A program made the position numbers and the translations under genes. The notes beneath the pieces were generated by a model. That model was given only the letters and a program-made list of their open reading frames with translations, was not told the DNA's origin and ran no database searches. Positions 7,999-19,199 of a DNA stretch of 21,986 bases are shown piece after piece; position 1 is the first letter of the stretch; each line of letters begins with the position of its first letter. This stretch comes from Paraglomus occultum (lineage: Eukaryota; Glomeromycota; Glomeromycetes; Paraglomerales; Paraglomeraceae), in the NCBI GenBank assembly GCA_910592205.1, contig CAJVPJ010000552.1, positions 1 through 21,986 of the forward strand, in the 5' to 3' direction.

Positions 7999-10322
7999 AT
8001 GAAATCCTCCTCGTGCAAGTTAAATCGGCAAGAAGTCAACATTAATTGGATGTTAGCTTGCCCCGATCCAACTCCAATCGCGTTTTTTCGATATATATGT
8101 CCAGCACATCGAAATAAGCAACTGATAAATATCGACAAACTCTTGACCTGGTCTCGAATATTGCTGACAATCAGGAGCTTCGGGATAAACTAAAAATAAT
8201 GAAAAAAACGGTGGATGTATGTAATTGAGAGTATGTTTGTTATGTTATAAAGTACTGATCCCTTTTTTGATAGGATGCAAGGATTTACGTGATTGGGAAA
8301 CATGGTTGCAGGAGAAGACAGCGGTATGTTCAGCTGTTGGCTTTTATTTCATATAGTTGGATTTAACATTTACAACAATTTGATATAGATTTTAATTCGT
8401 CGTGGTGTACGTAATACTAATCTTAATCTTCACGGGGAGATAAATATGTTGGCATTAAACAAGGTAAACTAGGCTTATTTTTCAAAAACAAATTAAAAGG
8501 TTTCAATAAATATGCTTAAAACGGTTGGTAATTTTTATTACAGGGTGAGTCTTCAGCAAAAAACACGAACTCCAATCCAGATCCAGATGTGAGTGAAGAA
8601 GATCAGGAAGAAGAGGAGGGCGTAGATGAGATTGATGAATTCTTTATGGACAAGGGAAATAATGACAAAATTCGCAATGATGACATCAGCGACGATAATG
8701 GTAATAATATAAACTTCATAGAACGCATAGAAGAATCCAAGCCAATGTCATCAACTTCTCAGCATCCGTGGATCCTCCGTAGCGGTACAAACGTTGGAGA
8801 TAAATTGACAAGTTATGTAAAGACAATTCCTGAGGCCCAAAAATGTTTGAAGTAGGTTTATTGATAGATAACATGGACATCGGTGATGATTATTTTTAAT
8901 TATAGTTTTTTCATAGCTTTGCATATTGGAATATACTTGATTTGACTGAGAATACCCAAATAAAATCTCTTTTCTCGACAAATGACTGGGAGGAAATGGT
9001 TGAACGTTTCAATAATGAAGTTAAATTGATCGAATCGGATTTTCTTGATGTGGTAGAGTATTTTTTCGATGAAGTTGAAAAAGTAGGTTAAAAAAAAATA
9101 TGTGTCTTGTTTCAACACTTTAAAAAATGTTGCTGACTCGAATAATTTAGATTACAAAAAAAGATAATAAAGATATCATCAACGCAATCGATAGATAAAC
9201 CCCAGAAATTATTGAAACGAATCGAAAAGTAGAGCTTAGCGATGAGGAAAAGAATGTTATTTCCATTTTAAGACGGGCTGTTGTTATGTAGTGAGTGAAA
9301 CAAAATATAATTATCAAAAACTTTATTTTGTTTTCTTACAGTCAATTCTTGCACATATAGTGCTGAAAATCTGGAAAGAGTTGATCTTCCCGTTTCCGAA
9401 GCTGGCTTCGACAACGCATTTCCCAACATGCTTGCAAAAAGATTCTTAAATAGGGAGGAACTAAAGATGGTATGTACGTATAGATAAACAATATGACTAG
9501 TCCGATTTTATGTAATCACATTCCATCTACATAATTTTATAGTGGGGAAATTGCATGTTGGGCGTCAGCTTGTCGCCGAAATGAAGGTCGTTCCGTTGTT
9601 CTCAGAGCTCGCATTGGACAGAAGTGCGATTTTCGAGGGACTTTGAAAAAGAGTATTAACAGGCTTGAGGCTCTCATAGGTCTCAGAAGCGGTGGACTAC
9701 CAGAACCTCATCAAAAAAAGATTTGCGAAGACAAAGTTGACCTAAGTGTGGCAATGCGGGATATCTTATATACGTTCTTTAAAGAGAATTCCAAAGCACC
9801 TAGCTCTGACATTCATTCCACATTTGTCTTTGGAATACACTCATGGGGTAATTAAGCGGAAGAAACAATTGTAGTAATAGTAACGAAATTGCATCAACTA
9901 ACGATTTTTCTTTGTTTCTTGTTAAGGATGGGTTCATAATATATATGGGATGGACTGTAAAGCGACGAATATACTACGGCTTGGTGGTATTTCTCATTTA
10001 AAGATGCCAAACACCCCCAAAACCCTTTCGGTACTCGAAAGTTTTTATGTACTTTTCAGGGATTTGCAAGTATTATGTGCTTATCATTACTACCATTGAT
10101 AATGTTTAGAATCTTACTTATTTATATATTCACCTAACTATTTGTGAACACACAAATAGTGTCTCGCTTGCACATTCACGTGCACACAGAAATCGAAAAA
10201 GGAAAAATCCAGAACGAGCTGGTGAAAAAGGAGGATCATTTGGAAATCCTTCACAAACCCCAAAAAACAAGAAAGTAGAAAATATGAAGATCATTAGTCG
10301 TGAATTATGTGTCAATAATTAG
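7999..10322 (+). pseudogene. Copy A of two-copy multi-exon family, decayed
   Basis: About ten exons can be traced, with the first four matching copy B in order, size and phase: 7999-8216, 8282-8323, 8389-8463, 8544-8851, 8917-9082, 9151-9290, 9342-9469 (or 9477), 9543-9847, 9927-10069, 10160-10322. Exon 1 starts MKSSSCK and has WMLACPDPTPIAFFRYICP, as in copy B. Exon 4 is very acidic (SEEDQEEEEGVDEIDEFF). The later exons, with no counterpart visible in B because the window ends, encode VDLPVSEAGFDNAFPNMLAK, GLRSGGLPEPHQKK and VDLSVAMRDILYTFFKEN, then a Lys/Arg-rich tail resembling a nuclear localisation signal (RKRKNPERAGEKGG). Lesions: one base is missing near 8112-8116 relative to B, exon 6 has an in-frame TAA at 9196-9198, and the exon 6/7 join breaks the frame. 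I cannot assign a function. The late exons resemble proteins I recall from Rhizophagus, without known activity. Confidence 0.65.
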
Positions 10323-11162
10323 GATATAACAATGTAATTGAGTATCGTAGGAGCATCCTGAAATTGTAACCATTGCAAGCATCAAATTTATCACATGATA
10401 TACTTACCGAAACAGACTGCACATACACAGTGGGAAACGTGTGTCCAGTACTTAAATTTACGAATAAAGGTATATTTATATTGTGATATGTGCATCGGAA
10501 TAGTAAACTTTTTACTATTTGTTGTGTTGCATTCATAATTTGTAATAATATCACAAGTTATTAAAACAATAAAAATCAGTTCTTTATGCCTTTGTTTATT
10601 CCAGTAATTATTAAAATTTATTGTGCAAGGATGATCCTGTTTGGAAAAAGAGTCACTAAAAATCTGTAAAGGTGTGTTGTGTAGGCATCTCAGCATGTTA
10701 CAGAATAACAGTCATACTAACATTAAAATTAAGATAAATTCAATTGAAGCTTGGTGTGCCAATGAAGATCCTCAAAACCTCAATTGAAGCTTATTAAAGC
10801 TACAATACATTTAATATGGGATATGTCTATATAAAAATAAAATATGAAACTAATTTACATTAAATTGGGGTAGGCTGCAACAAAACTGGTAAACATTGAG
10901 ACAATAGAGCCTTTTTTGTCATAACGTTTCCCCTCTCAGTACTAGTACCTAAAAATACCAGCAGGCGTATCCCCAGTTCCAAGCACGAGACTACTGTATT
11001 GACTGATAATGTACCATATTCAATATTTCTTTCTTTATTTTTAGTTGCTTATTTTTTTAATTCTTCGAAACAATGAACAGATCCCGTTGCAATGTCCGAG
11101 CTCCTGACAAGTTTGAATGCATATGTACACCGAGTCATTGGTAAAAATGCCATTTTTCTTGA
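10323..11162. other. AT-rich intergenic region
   Basis: No gene is supported. Minus-strand open frames at 10312-10554 and 10391-10696 overlap each other and have the Ile/Tyr/Cys-rich composition of noncoding AT-rich DNA. The first part may be the 3' flank of copy A. A short direct repeat (TCAATTGAAGCTT) is listed separately. Confidence 0.55.
10740..10792. repeat. Short direct repeat, 13 bp twice
   Basis: TCAATTGAAGCTT occurs at 10740-10752 and again at 10780-10792, identical, 40 bp apart. Each contains the palindrome CAATTG next to AAGCTT. It could be a footprint of a small insertion or of local slippage. No gene or promoter is nearby. Confidence 0.4.
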
Positions 11163-11841
11163 TTTCAGTCAGAAAGAAATTTGAGATCCAAATACTGCTC
11201 AGAAGCCGAGTCAGCAGTTATGGGAAAAGTGAGTTCGAAGATAGTTAAACACCATCTTAACACCGAAGCAAACCCACGTATTAATATGCCCAACAACGGC
11301 TCCAAGGAATTTGTAGCTTTCACGGGAATGAAGAAACAAGAAAGCCGTTTGATAGCCCGTCTAACAAATAACGATGGTGCCCAGGAGGCAATGCTCCGGA
11401 AAAATCGGCGGGCAACTGTTAGAAGAGAAGGAAGGAGACATAACCAAGCGAGGCTGGATAGTAAGTAAGTATTATAGTTTTCGGTAACGTTAAACAAATA
11501 ATCAGTGATAAGAAATATAGTTTCAATCCAGCTGTCACCACTTGGCATTGAAGACTATCTTAGAAGTCAGCTCGCCACTTGGCCGCAGCGTCATTCCGGC
11601 TTTACCTGTTGACCCTTACCACAAAGAGGCCATCCGCCACTTGGCCGCAATGGCATTTGACATGTAAGGTGCGCCAGAGGAACATACCGCCACTTGGCCG
11701 CAGGAAGTGACGGAGCTGGAACGTCATCAGTAGTGTAAAGTGTGAAAAAAAGGTTTGAAAAAAGCTGAACTTCGTCGATTCTTGGAAGAACAAAAGGCAG
11801 CCGGAAATGTTCTATGGGTGAAAAGTGTCAAGAGAATTTAA
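11163..11841 (+). pseudogene. Possible degenerate multi-exon gene, unrecognised
   Basis: Several coding-like stretches line up on the plus strand but do not make one clean frame. An exon-like block after an AG at 11167-11168 runs to about 11468 and is basic and hydrophilic (KKQESRLIARLTNNDGAQEA, then an Arg-rich end), followed by a good GTAAGTAAGT donor. A second block, about 11521-11668, encodes VSSPLGRSVIPALPVDPYHK and EAIRHLAAMAFD and ends at a GTAAGG donor. A third, 11740-11841, encodes KKAELRRFLEEQKAAGNVLW and ends at TAA 11839-11841, but a 7-A run near 11746 puts it out of frame. The opposite strand is also open over 11548-11165 (127 codons), so the coding strand is not certain. I do not recognise the product. 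Confidence 0.3.
11573..11702. repeat. Interspersed CCACTTGGCCGCA motif, three copies
   Basis: CGCCACTTGGCCGCA occurs starting near 11573, 11635 and 11688, at spacings of 62 and 53 bp, with a weaker fourth match (CCACTTGGC) at about 11538. Sequence between copies is not conserved. The iteration may be a decayed minisatellite or clustered binding sites. It lies across the ambiguous coding region, which weakens the case for that gene. Confidence 0.5.
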
Positions 11842-14574
11842 TCCCATTAGTAAGATGGTTGATGATGTAGAAAGATATCGAAGGAGATCTATGCCCTTAA
11901 CTTGGAAAGAACACACACACAATACTCGTTTTCTCCCCCGTTGTCTGAGCAGCTCTTGTCAAGGAGTGCTGGCATTCATGCTCCTCTGCCTGTAATAAAG
12001 TAGAAGTGAAATTTTGTTCTGATTCATTGTTGTGTCGTCCTGTGAATTAACTGATGCCTGTATGCAAACATCAATGCAAAAGAACGGAGTTGTAAATCCA
12101 CATCACCTTTCGATGTGCCACCTTTCACTCTTGCTGCTGTACCTTGATCCTGCGCTGCTGCCTCTCGCTTTTCCTATTACATGACAGAAATTCGCATAGG
12201 TATAAAGTTGTCGCGTTTTAAAGCGCGTCTACATTTTAAACAGCAGTGACTCCTCATATCTTCCCTCGAGTTGCCATTATCTCTGTTGAGAGAAGCTGTA
12301 CAAATATCTATGTTGTCTTTGTTGCAACAACTTGGGAACTGTAAAAAGCTGACCAATCCCTAAAAGAAAGCCATGGACAAATGAAAAAAGATAATCTCTA
12401 GCATGCGTATGTTTATGTTCACTTGTTTACTATTACGGTTATACAATAGTCCATAAACTCCGACATGGGAACGAATCAGAGGTCGATGACTAGAAACAGT
12501 CTAACAAAGCGTTGTGCAACATAAGTCCTTAAACAGTTAGGACGGAATGAATAATCCGGGGAAAATAAAGTGCTCGGGCATCCCCTCCAACCCTTGGTTG
12601 TATAACAGAGTTTAACTGACGCCAGTGCATTTTATGCAGGACTTTTGTGTGAGACATATCGACACGCATTGCATTGCAATATTGCGTCAGATTAAAATAA
12701 GCTCAACGTTTTTAGTTTATGTTTCACGTAAACCGCACGCATTTTAATCTGAAAAGTTAGCCGTTAAGAGCGTCCGGTTATAATTAGCAAAAGACTAACG
12801 AATTTCACGATTGTCTCCATAAAAGCCACATTGCTATCATGTCATACATTAAACTATAATTGTAACGGGTAATTGGAACACTGCTTCTTTGTTCTAAAGT
12901 TCGTGCACCATTGCAGTAATGTTTGTTCTTTAATCAGGTTAATTGTTATTGGTTGTTTATCTCCCCAGTCTTCTCCAACAGCGTCAAAAACTATTGTGTA
13001 AATAATTTGTAACACGACCAGATGGAGAATCGTCTTGAAGGGAGGCCAATTAAGTAGCTGGCTTATTACTCATGACATTCGGGCCCTGCATTTAGATAAT
13101 GGCACAAATAAACTATAAACGTCACCCTCAGGGGTTGGTCTCGATTGTTATAACAAGTACATCAATCTCCGTAATAGGAGATGCACGGGCCATTGATGAG
13201 CTTGTGCACCTCGTTCGCAATATTGATATAACTTAATAAGGAGCTTTACCAATGTCCCAGATAATGTGACAGATACTTGTGAGTCGAACGATGCTAAAAC
13301 TAGTAATAATATAATTATTAAACAACATCAGTATGATTTGATCATGCTCCAACTTCAAAAGTGTCGAGCCTATGAAAACAATCGTGGAGAAAAAATAACT
13401 TACTCGGTCGAAATTGGACGGTACCCATCAATATTCCTCAAACGTGGGGCAGGAATTGGTAGGAAGTCACTTTCTCGATGGGGTTATTCCCGTCTTGGCT
13501 GTATTGGGGTGTTAAACAGGTGTTACTTAACTTAACAGGTGAAATGAGAATTATGTCTCGTTTCAATACCTCGTACCACATACTAACAAAGAAAAGTCAT
13601 GTGATAGGTTTATCGAAACTCAAAATTACGCCATGTATTCAATGTGTACGGTTTGACTCGGGGTCACATTAATTAATGTATGACCGTTTGTTAGGATTAC
13701 TGCGGGATAAAAGTGACATAATAGTTACTACGCTGCTAAATTAACATTGTCTTAGTTAACCAATGGTCTTTCGCATAGTGATAGTGTAGCTGCGTTAATG
13801 TGAATAAATGATATCATCCAATATTGTGTATGTGCAATATTAGACCTTGTTAAGTAACATTTCAAAGGGCTGTTAATGATTTTTTTTCCTTCCTCGCCTC
13901 TAATGTGCAAGCAAACTGGCGAATTATACTTTTTGACTAAATCGACATGTGGCAAAATCCTTTGCAAATTGTACCCCTCGGTATAAAAATGACGCCACGC
14001 ACGCAAAGGTCATTAATAATATTTAAAGGAGAGTTTCATCACGCTTCATCGAGTTATTATTATTATTACAATACTATGAATAATTGTGTCCAATTGATTG
14101 TGGCGAGGCGAGGGACAACTATAGTACAAATTAATGAAATGTAACAACAACACTGTAATTCCCCCATGTTACCGCCACCTCCACCATTATGATTTACTCA
14201 ATTTGATTAGATTTCCAGAGTTTCACATTGTAAGGTACGTGTTTACCTTTTTTACGGGCGGAAAGGTAGTCAGTATCTTGGGTGATAATTGCGGAAGATA
14301 TAGAGTTATTATTGCATCAGATTAAAGAGCGTATATTCAACCCTCAGCATCGGCCCGAAGCGCATTGACAGTTAGACTATGTCTTTGTCCATTGTACTAA
14401 ATATTATGGTACAATATGTGGTGAATTTAAAGCTTGTTTCACAAACAATAATAACAATAAGTGCATGTGCGAAACATGTTGGGATTCACTTGTGCTATGT
14501 ATAACTAACTTCTACTTCCTTGGCTGGTTTTGCCTTTAATCACATTGCTAGCACAAGAGATGGTAGATGGTAAA
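11842..14574. other. Long region without a recognisable gene
   Basis: Both strands were read and nothing could be supported. Open frames such as 13266-13535 and 13752-14006 are under 90 codons, have no domain and no consistent splice extension. On the minus strand at about 12170-12060 there is a short Ala/Gln/Arg-rich open stretch preceded by an AG, but no start or neighbouring exon could be joined to it. Low-complexity spots include a TTATTATTATTATTA run near 14054. The end of the region is the upstream zone of the Kelch-kinase gene. Confidence 0.5.
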
Positions 14575-14583
14575 TATAAATAG
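14575..14583 (+). promoter_or_regulatory. TATA box of the Kelch-kinase gene
   Basis: TATAAATAG stands 131 bp before the ATG at 14706. It is followed by a C/A-rich patch and then a pyrimidine-rich stretch (TTTCTCTCTTTTATTACC) directly upstream of the start codon, as is common in fungal leaders. Transcription would begin around 14605-14620. Confidence 0.5.
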
Positions 14584-14705
14584 CATATCAAGCGTCATAG
14601 CACCACTATCAAACTTTTTTTTCTAAAACAGAACAGGGTTTTTCTCTCTTTTATTACCTATCACTACCCTGAGAGTGCTTACCAAAAGTTCATCGCTTTA
14701 TCACC

Positions 14706-17700
14706 ATGTTTCCATCCACTATCCGTAATCCCAACACATTCTCTTTCGAAGTTTTTCTTGTCCTCCTTCTCATTTTTTCCAATTCTCAAACCGATTCCCA
14801 TCCAGAACCGCGGGGGGTTGATCATTGCGCATTCGCCTACGAAAACCGTTTTTACGTATTCGGTGGTGGTGTGGCGAACAATGGTAACAATTCCGACTTT
14901 AGTTACATCAATACGCCCTTTAATGTATCAGAACCCGCCCAATGGAATTCTCTGCCAATATCTAAGGTTGTCGATCAACCAGCATGCTCTGTTACATCTA
15001 ATGGTATCCTGTACGTAACCGGCGGAACAGTCCCACACGATAATAAATATGCCGGAATCCAATCGTTTGATTTGAAAAAAGACACTTTGGGCTCTTGGTA
15101 TACGCCAAACACCAAGGGATTAAATACGAGCCAACATTTGTCGCGACGTGGTCACAAGTCTATTGTTGTACAAACGTCAGAAGGCGAAGAAGTATTGTTT
15201 ATCTTTGGAGGGTCCGAGTCGAATGATGCGTTTATTCTAAATGTAAAGAGTTCAATTTGGGAGACTATAACTGAAGGGGTGAGTATAGGTTGTAATAAAA
15301 AGAATGAGATATTGATAGTTAACTAACCATGAAGTTAGTTTGACATCCAGTTCAGTTATTCTAACATCTTTTTTTTGCTTAATTCATCGTCTAGCCTGAC
15401 GCTCCACCACCCATGGACATATTCGCCATGACTTTCTCTAAAGATAACATTTATATAATTGGTCCTCTCACGTCTGGCAAGAACCTGTGGGCATTTCACA
15501 TTCCAAAAAAGATCTGGTTTAATCCGCAGACTACCGTAAATATTCCTGTAAATGCCCGCGTTGAGTATGCAGGAAAACTTAACGATACGATTTACTTGAT
15601 GGATTCGGGTGATTCGTCATCAATGTGGAAATGGAATTTGGGTGAGTTGGAGAATTGAAAACGTCACAGTTACGCCTCGTGCTAATCCGAATTTCGCGTC
15701 AAAAAATAGTTGATAATAGCACAACATTCTTTACGCCACCGGACTATACTGAAGCTGGCTTTCATTATGCGTTGGCACAATTGCCCGGCAGCGATGTTTT
15801 TATTGTAAGTTTCTCATACTGAAGCACACGTATGGTCCATAGCTATAGTCTACTTACTCTCTTGCCCATTAACTTTTATTTTCCATTCCCAACGTCCAAT
15901 TCAAGACCTATGGCGGAAAAACCGGCTCCAAAGCAACTGATAGTTTAGCCGCATTCAACATGACCCAAAATGCTTGGGTTACTCAAGTCAACAAAATCAC
16001 CAATATACCTAACGATCAGTACCGTGGTGGACTTCTTGCACCTGGTCAGGAAGACCCATTCTCCAAACCACCGCAAAAATCTACTATTAATACAGGAAAT
16101 AAAACAGATCCGACGAAAATTGGACTAGTTGATATATTGTGTACAGTAGAAAGTGTAATACTAATAATGCTATTTATAGTAATCATAGTTTTGGCCTGGC
16201 GTTCGTATAGACGGAGGAAAGATAGGAAAGAGGCGGAGGCGGAGGAGCTGACAATAGTTGATACTTGTGAAGTTTTTGGAAACAACGCTAAAATTTGTTC
16301 ACAAAGGGAAGACATTGAAACGGGTTGTCATCGAGTCAGTGAACAGACCTATCGACCGCCCAATATTGAAGCGTCCGTAAAATGTAACTCAATTTCATCA
16401 AACACCACTGTCCGCACCTCAAACCATACGGTGAAACTGAACTCTACTCCCTCTACTCCATCATCACTTTTAAACGAGCTCCGTATTCTATCTGAAATGG
16501 CAATGACAACTACATTCGAATCTTCATCTAGCTCTTTAGTTTCTCCATCAGCTCCAGAGGGTACTATTCTATTTGATCGATACAAGCTCGAGGGAAAACC
16601 AAAATTCGATGTCAGCGAATCCGTTCGTTATGCAGAGGACGTGACTGTGAGCGAAGCCGTAGCGGTAAAGTTTTTCTCAGACTACGATTCATTCAATCGC
16701 GAGGTTACAATGTTAAAGTTTCTTCGATCGAAATTTGTTGGTGCATTGCGCGATGCATTCCATGTCCCCGATGCTGCTGTTTGGAAGTATGCTATGACTA
16801 TGGACTATTATTCTATGAGCTTGGATGTCTTTATCCATAGCAGAAAGAATCGTTTGGACGATTTGTACATGAGAATGGTGGTAAAGTCAATAGCACAAGC
16901 TATACAGTATGTTCATAACCACGAAATAGTTCATCTTGACATTCATCCGGGAAACTTTGTACACGAGGTTTATGACGTGAACAAGTGGAGATTGATTGAT
17001 TTCGAGTCGGCGAGGGTCGATGGAAAAGAAGATGTTGGTAGCAGCACGTTACGATATGCTCCGCGTAAGTAATAAAACAGAATGAATAGTTATTACAATA
17101 CTATCGGGCATTTGAATTCCATAGCATACTGACATTTTCTTTTCTTTTAATTAACATAGCCGAACTAGTCAAAGCCGGTACATGTGGTACTAATATTAAA
17201 GCAGATACATCGATGGACATGTGGTCATTTGGGTGTACGATATATGAATTGTGTACTGGAAGTCCTCTATTCTTAGACGATAATGAGGCGACGGCTAGAT
17301 TATTGGACGCGTATGATACGCAACACTTTGAATTTCCCATTAAAAAGGTACCCGACGTTCAAGCGCAGCACATACTCGAGAACTTGTTGGTCGTTAATCC
17401 TATGAAGAGAGTTTCGGTTGAGGAAATTTTAAAAGGAGCATATTTGACTGGTGGTGCTGATAACACTCAGGTATATATATACATACAGATATCATCAGTT
17501 CTATTGTCATTGTCGGTTTACCCAACCTCTGCTTACTAACACTCACCTCCCTCATGCTTTCGCATTTGACTTAAAGATATACAATATGCAGTCAGAATCC
17601 ACCGAGAGAATTATTAATAGCCTGAATAAGAATACAAGTGTTGTTTTTTCTGTACAAGAGGCTATTAATATAATCGGGAATAGTATATCTGATACCAGAG

Positions 17701-18325
17701 ACGCGATCGTGCCCCGATTGTTTATGTTGTTGTCAGAGAAAAAGGCTCACACAGTTTTCAAACCAAAAACGTGGGGAAAGAATACATTCGTACTTCATCT
17801 TCTTTGCGAAGGTTACGCTTCTGATAACAGTGAAGCCCATTTTACCGACCATCCTGGCTACATGGTATGTTACGTTTATTCAATGACATATACAGTAAGA
17901 TACACAAAGCGGTTCTCATTTATTAATGTTATTAACTTTTTTTTTTTCAGATATATAATGCGAGGCCGTTTCTTGCCAAGGCCGGCCCATACCTTTCTAT
18001 CTTGGTCGATCTTATAGGCTCGGCTGCCGGTTTCTTTACAGGACTGCAATTGCCGGATAGATTAACAGACGCGATCTTCAATATAAGATCCTGCCCTGTA
18101 GATTACTTCAAAAAAATAGACGAAACTGATGGGGATTCACTTAATAAGATGAAATATGCGCAGGGCCCTGCATTGCGTGAACTTGAAGCGTTCTTATCTG
18201 AAAACGATCCTTTGCGCGAGTATGGTGGATTGCACCGTATTACCATGAGTGATGGACGGTGGAGATGGGTTTGTAATAGTTGCAGAGAAAGGGCGTATCA
18301 TTCGCATGGGAATCACGGATGCTAG
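14706..18325 (+). CDS. Kelch-like receptor-type membrane protein kinase
   Basis: Seven exons: 14706-15278, 15395-15641, 15710-15804, 15906-17064, 17160-17470, 17577-17864, 17951-18325 (3048 nt, 1015 aa); all introns are GT-AG and all phases fit. Residues 1-30 are a signal peptide (FLVLLLIFSN core). Residues ~35-345 form a Kelch/galactose-oxidase-like propeller with blade motifs FYVFGGG, LYVTGGT, LFIFGGS, IYIIG, IYLMD and VFITYGG. One helix at ~381-403 is followed by RRRK, giving an extracellular N-terminus. A Ser/Thr-rich linker leads to a protein kinase (~529-790): Lys560 in AVKFF, Glu571 in REV, HLDIHPGN with Asp650 and Asn655, DFE at 670-672, APPE, and DMWSFGCTIYEL. No glycine-rich loop is visible. 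Residues ~796-1015 (IVPRLFMLL, FVLHLLCEG, GYMIYNARPFLAKAGPYLSI, LRELEAFLSENDPLREYGGL) match a C-terminal module I recall from large Mortierella and Rhizophagus proteins. Likely role: sensing an external ligand and signalling inward; substrate unknown. Confidence 0.85.
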
Positions 18326-19199
18326 AAAAATTTGTGAGCGGCTATTTAGGTGCAATTTTATTTATTAACGGAATCGATATATTATAATAATTATTGAGTA
18401 TTAATCATAATAATAGTTGAGATTTTTATTGACATTACAGACTAATCGAACATTCGTAAAAAGGACACTTATATATAGTGCCGTTCTATAGAGTTAAGCA
18501 ATACATTAGAAAAAATTAATAAATTATATTAGAGCCTTTATTATTATCACCTAGTAATTTATTAACGACTTTAATATCAATTGTTTTAGAAAGAATAATC
18601 GTGGCTTGTTTGCTTCCTTATACACGTTCCGTTTATTGTCCTCTGAAAGCCTATGAGGAACCCATATTTTCAAACAGAATGTAATGCCAAGGTTAACAAG
18701 TTTTTATTTTTAACAAAACATCCAATGTTTACATATTTTATTGTTATAATCATATCCGGATCGCCGGATTATTTAGTAAAGCTCTTCATGATCCAGAACG
18801 AGTATTAGTTTGTTAACCAGAAGATACTTTATTGCAGAGCGAGCGAATACATTTCATTTTGCCTCGATATTTAATAATCGAGAATTTACTACATAACTTC
18901 ATTACATCAAGTAAAAGTTCGTTATGGTGCTAAATTCACTGTATCGAGTCTTCATTATGTCGAGACTTGACTGTATTAAGACTCAAATATTATTATTGCG
19001 TGTTTTGTTTAGTTAAAACTAGCGTTCAAGCAAGGTCGTATTATCGAGAGTTCATTATAACAAAAAATCTTTTTATAACGAAGTTTTTGAAACATCATTA
19101 TATTGAGATAATTTCTTTTATTAGCAAATTATTTAGATGACTTGGAGTCTAAAGTGCCTTGTTTCTTTACGTTGAGTCAAATTAGGTTAAACTCTTTTT
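18326..19199. other. AT-rich intergenic region after the Kelch-kinase gene
   Basis: No gene on either strand. An AATAAA at 18518-18523 is a candidate poly(A) signal for the Kelch-kinase transcript, about 190 nt after its stop. From about 18865 the DNA becomes rich in TCGAG and ATAACGAA-like words, described separately. Confidence 0.5.
18865..19115. repeat. Degenerate cluster of transposon-end-like motifs
   Basis: Words such as TTCACTGTATCGAG, CATTATGTCGAGACTTGACT, TATTATCGAGAGTTCATTATA and TTATAACGAAGTTT occur in both orientations. They resemble the termini of the intact MITE at 20101-20275, but no matched pair of ends or TA duplication could be drawn. It is probably one or more eroded elements of the same superfamily. 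Confidence 0.35.

Noticed and set aside
9469-9543. A frameshift between copy A exons 7 and 8
   Set aside because: With the donor at 9470 the frame breaks, but an alternative GT donor at 9478 restores it, so this is not counted as a lesion.
12060-12310. Possible small minus-strand gene (Ala/Gln/Arg-rich stretch after an AG, with an upstream ATGGCAACTCGAGGG)
   Set aside because: The upstream ATG frame stops after seven codons without a usable donor, and no downstream exon joins in frame.
16046-16585. Minus-strand open frames over the Kelch-kinase gene
   Set aside because: They are shadows of exon 4, which has continuous coding phase, a transmembrane segment and kinase motifs on the plus strand.
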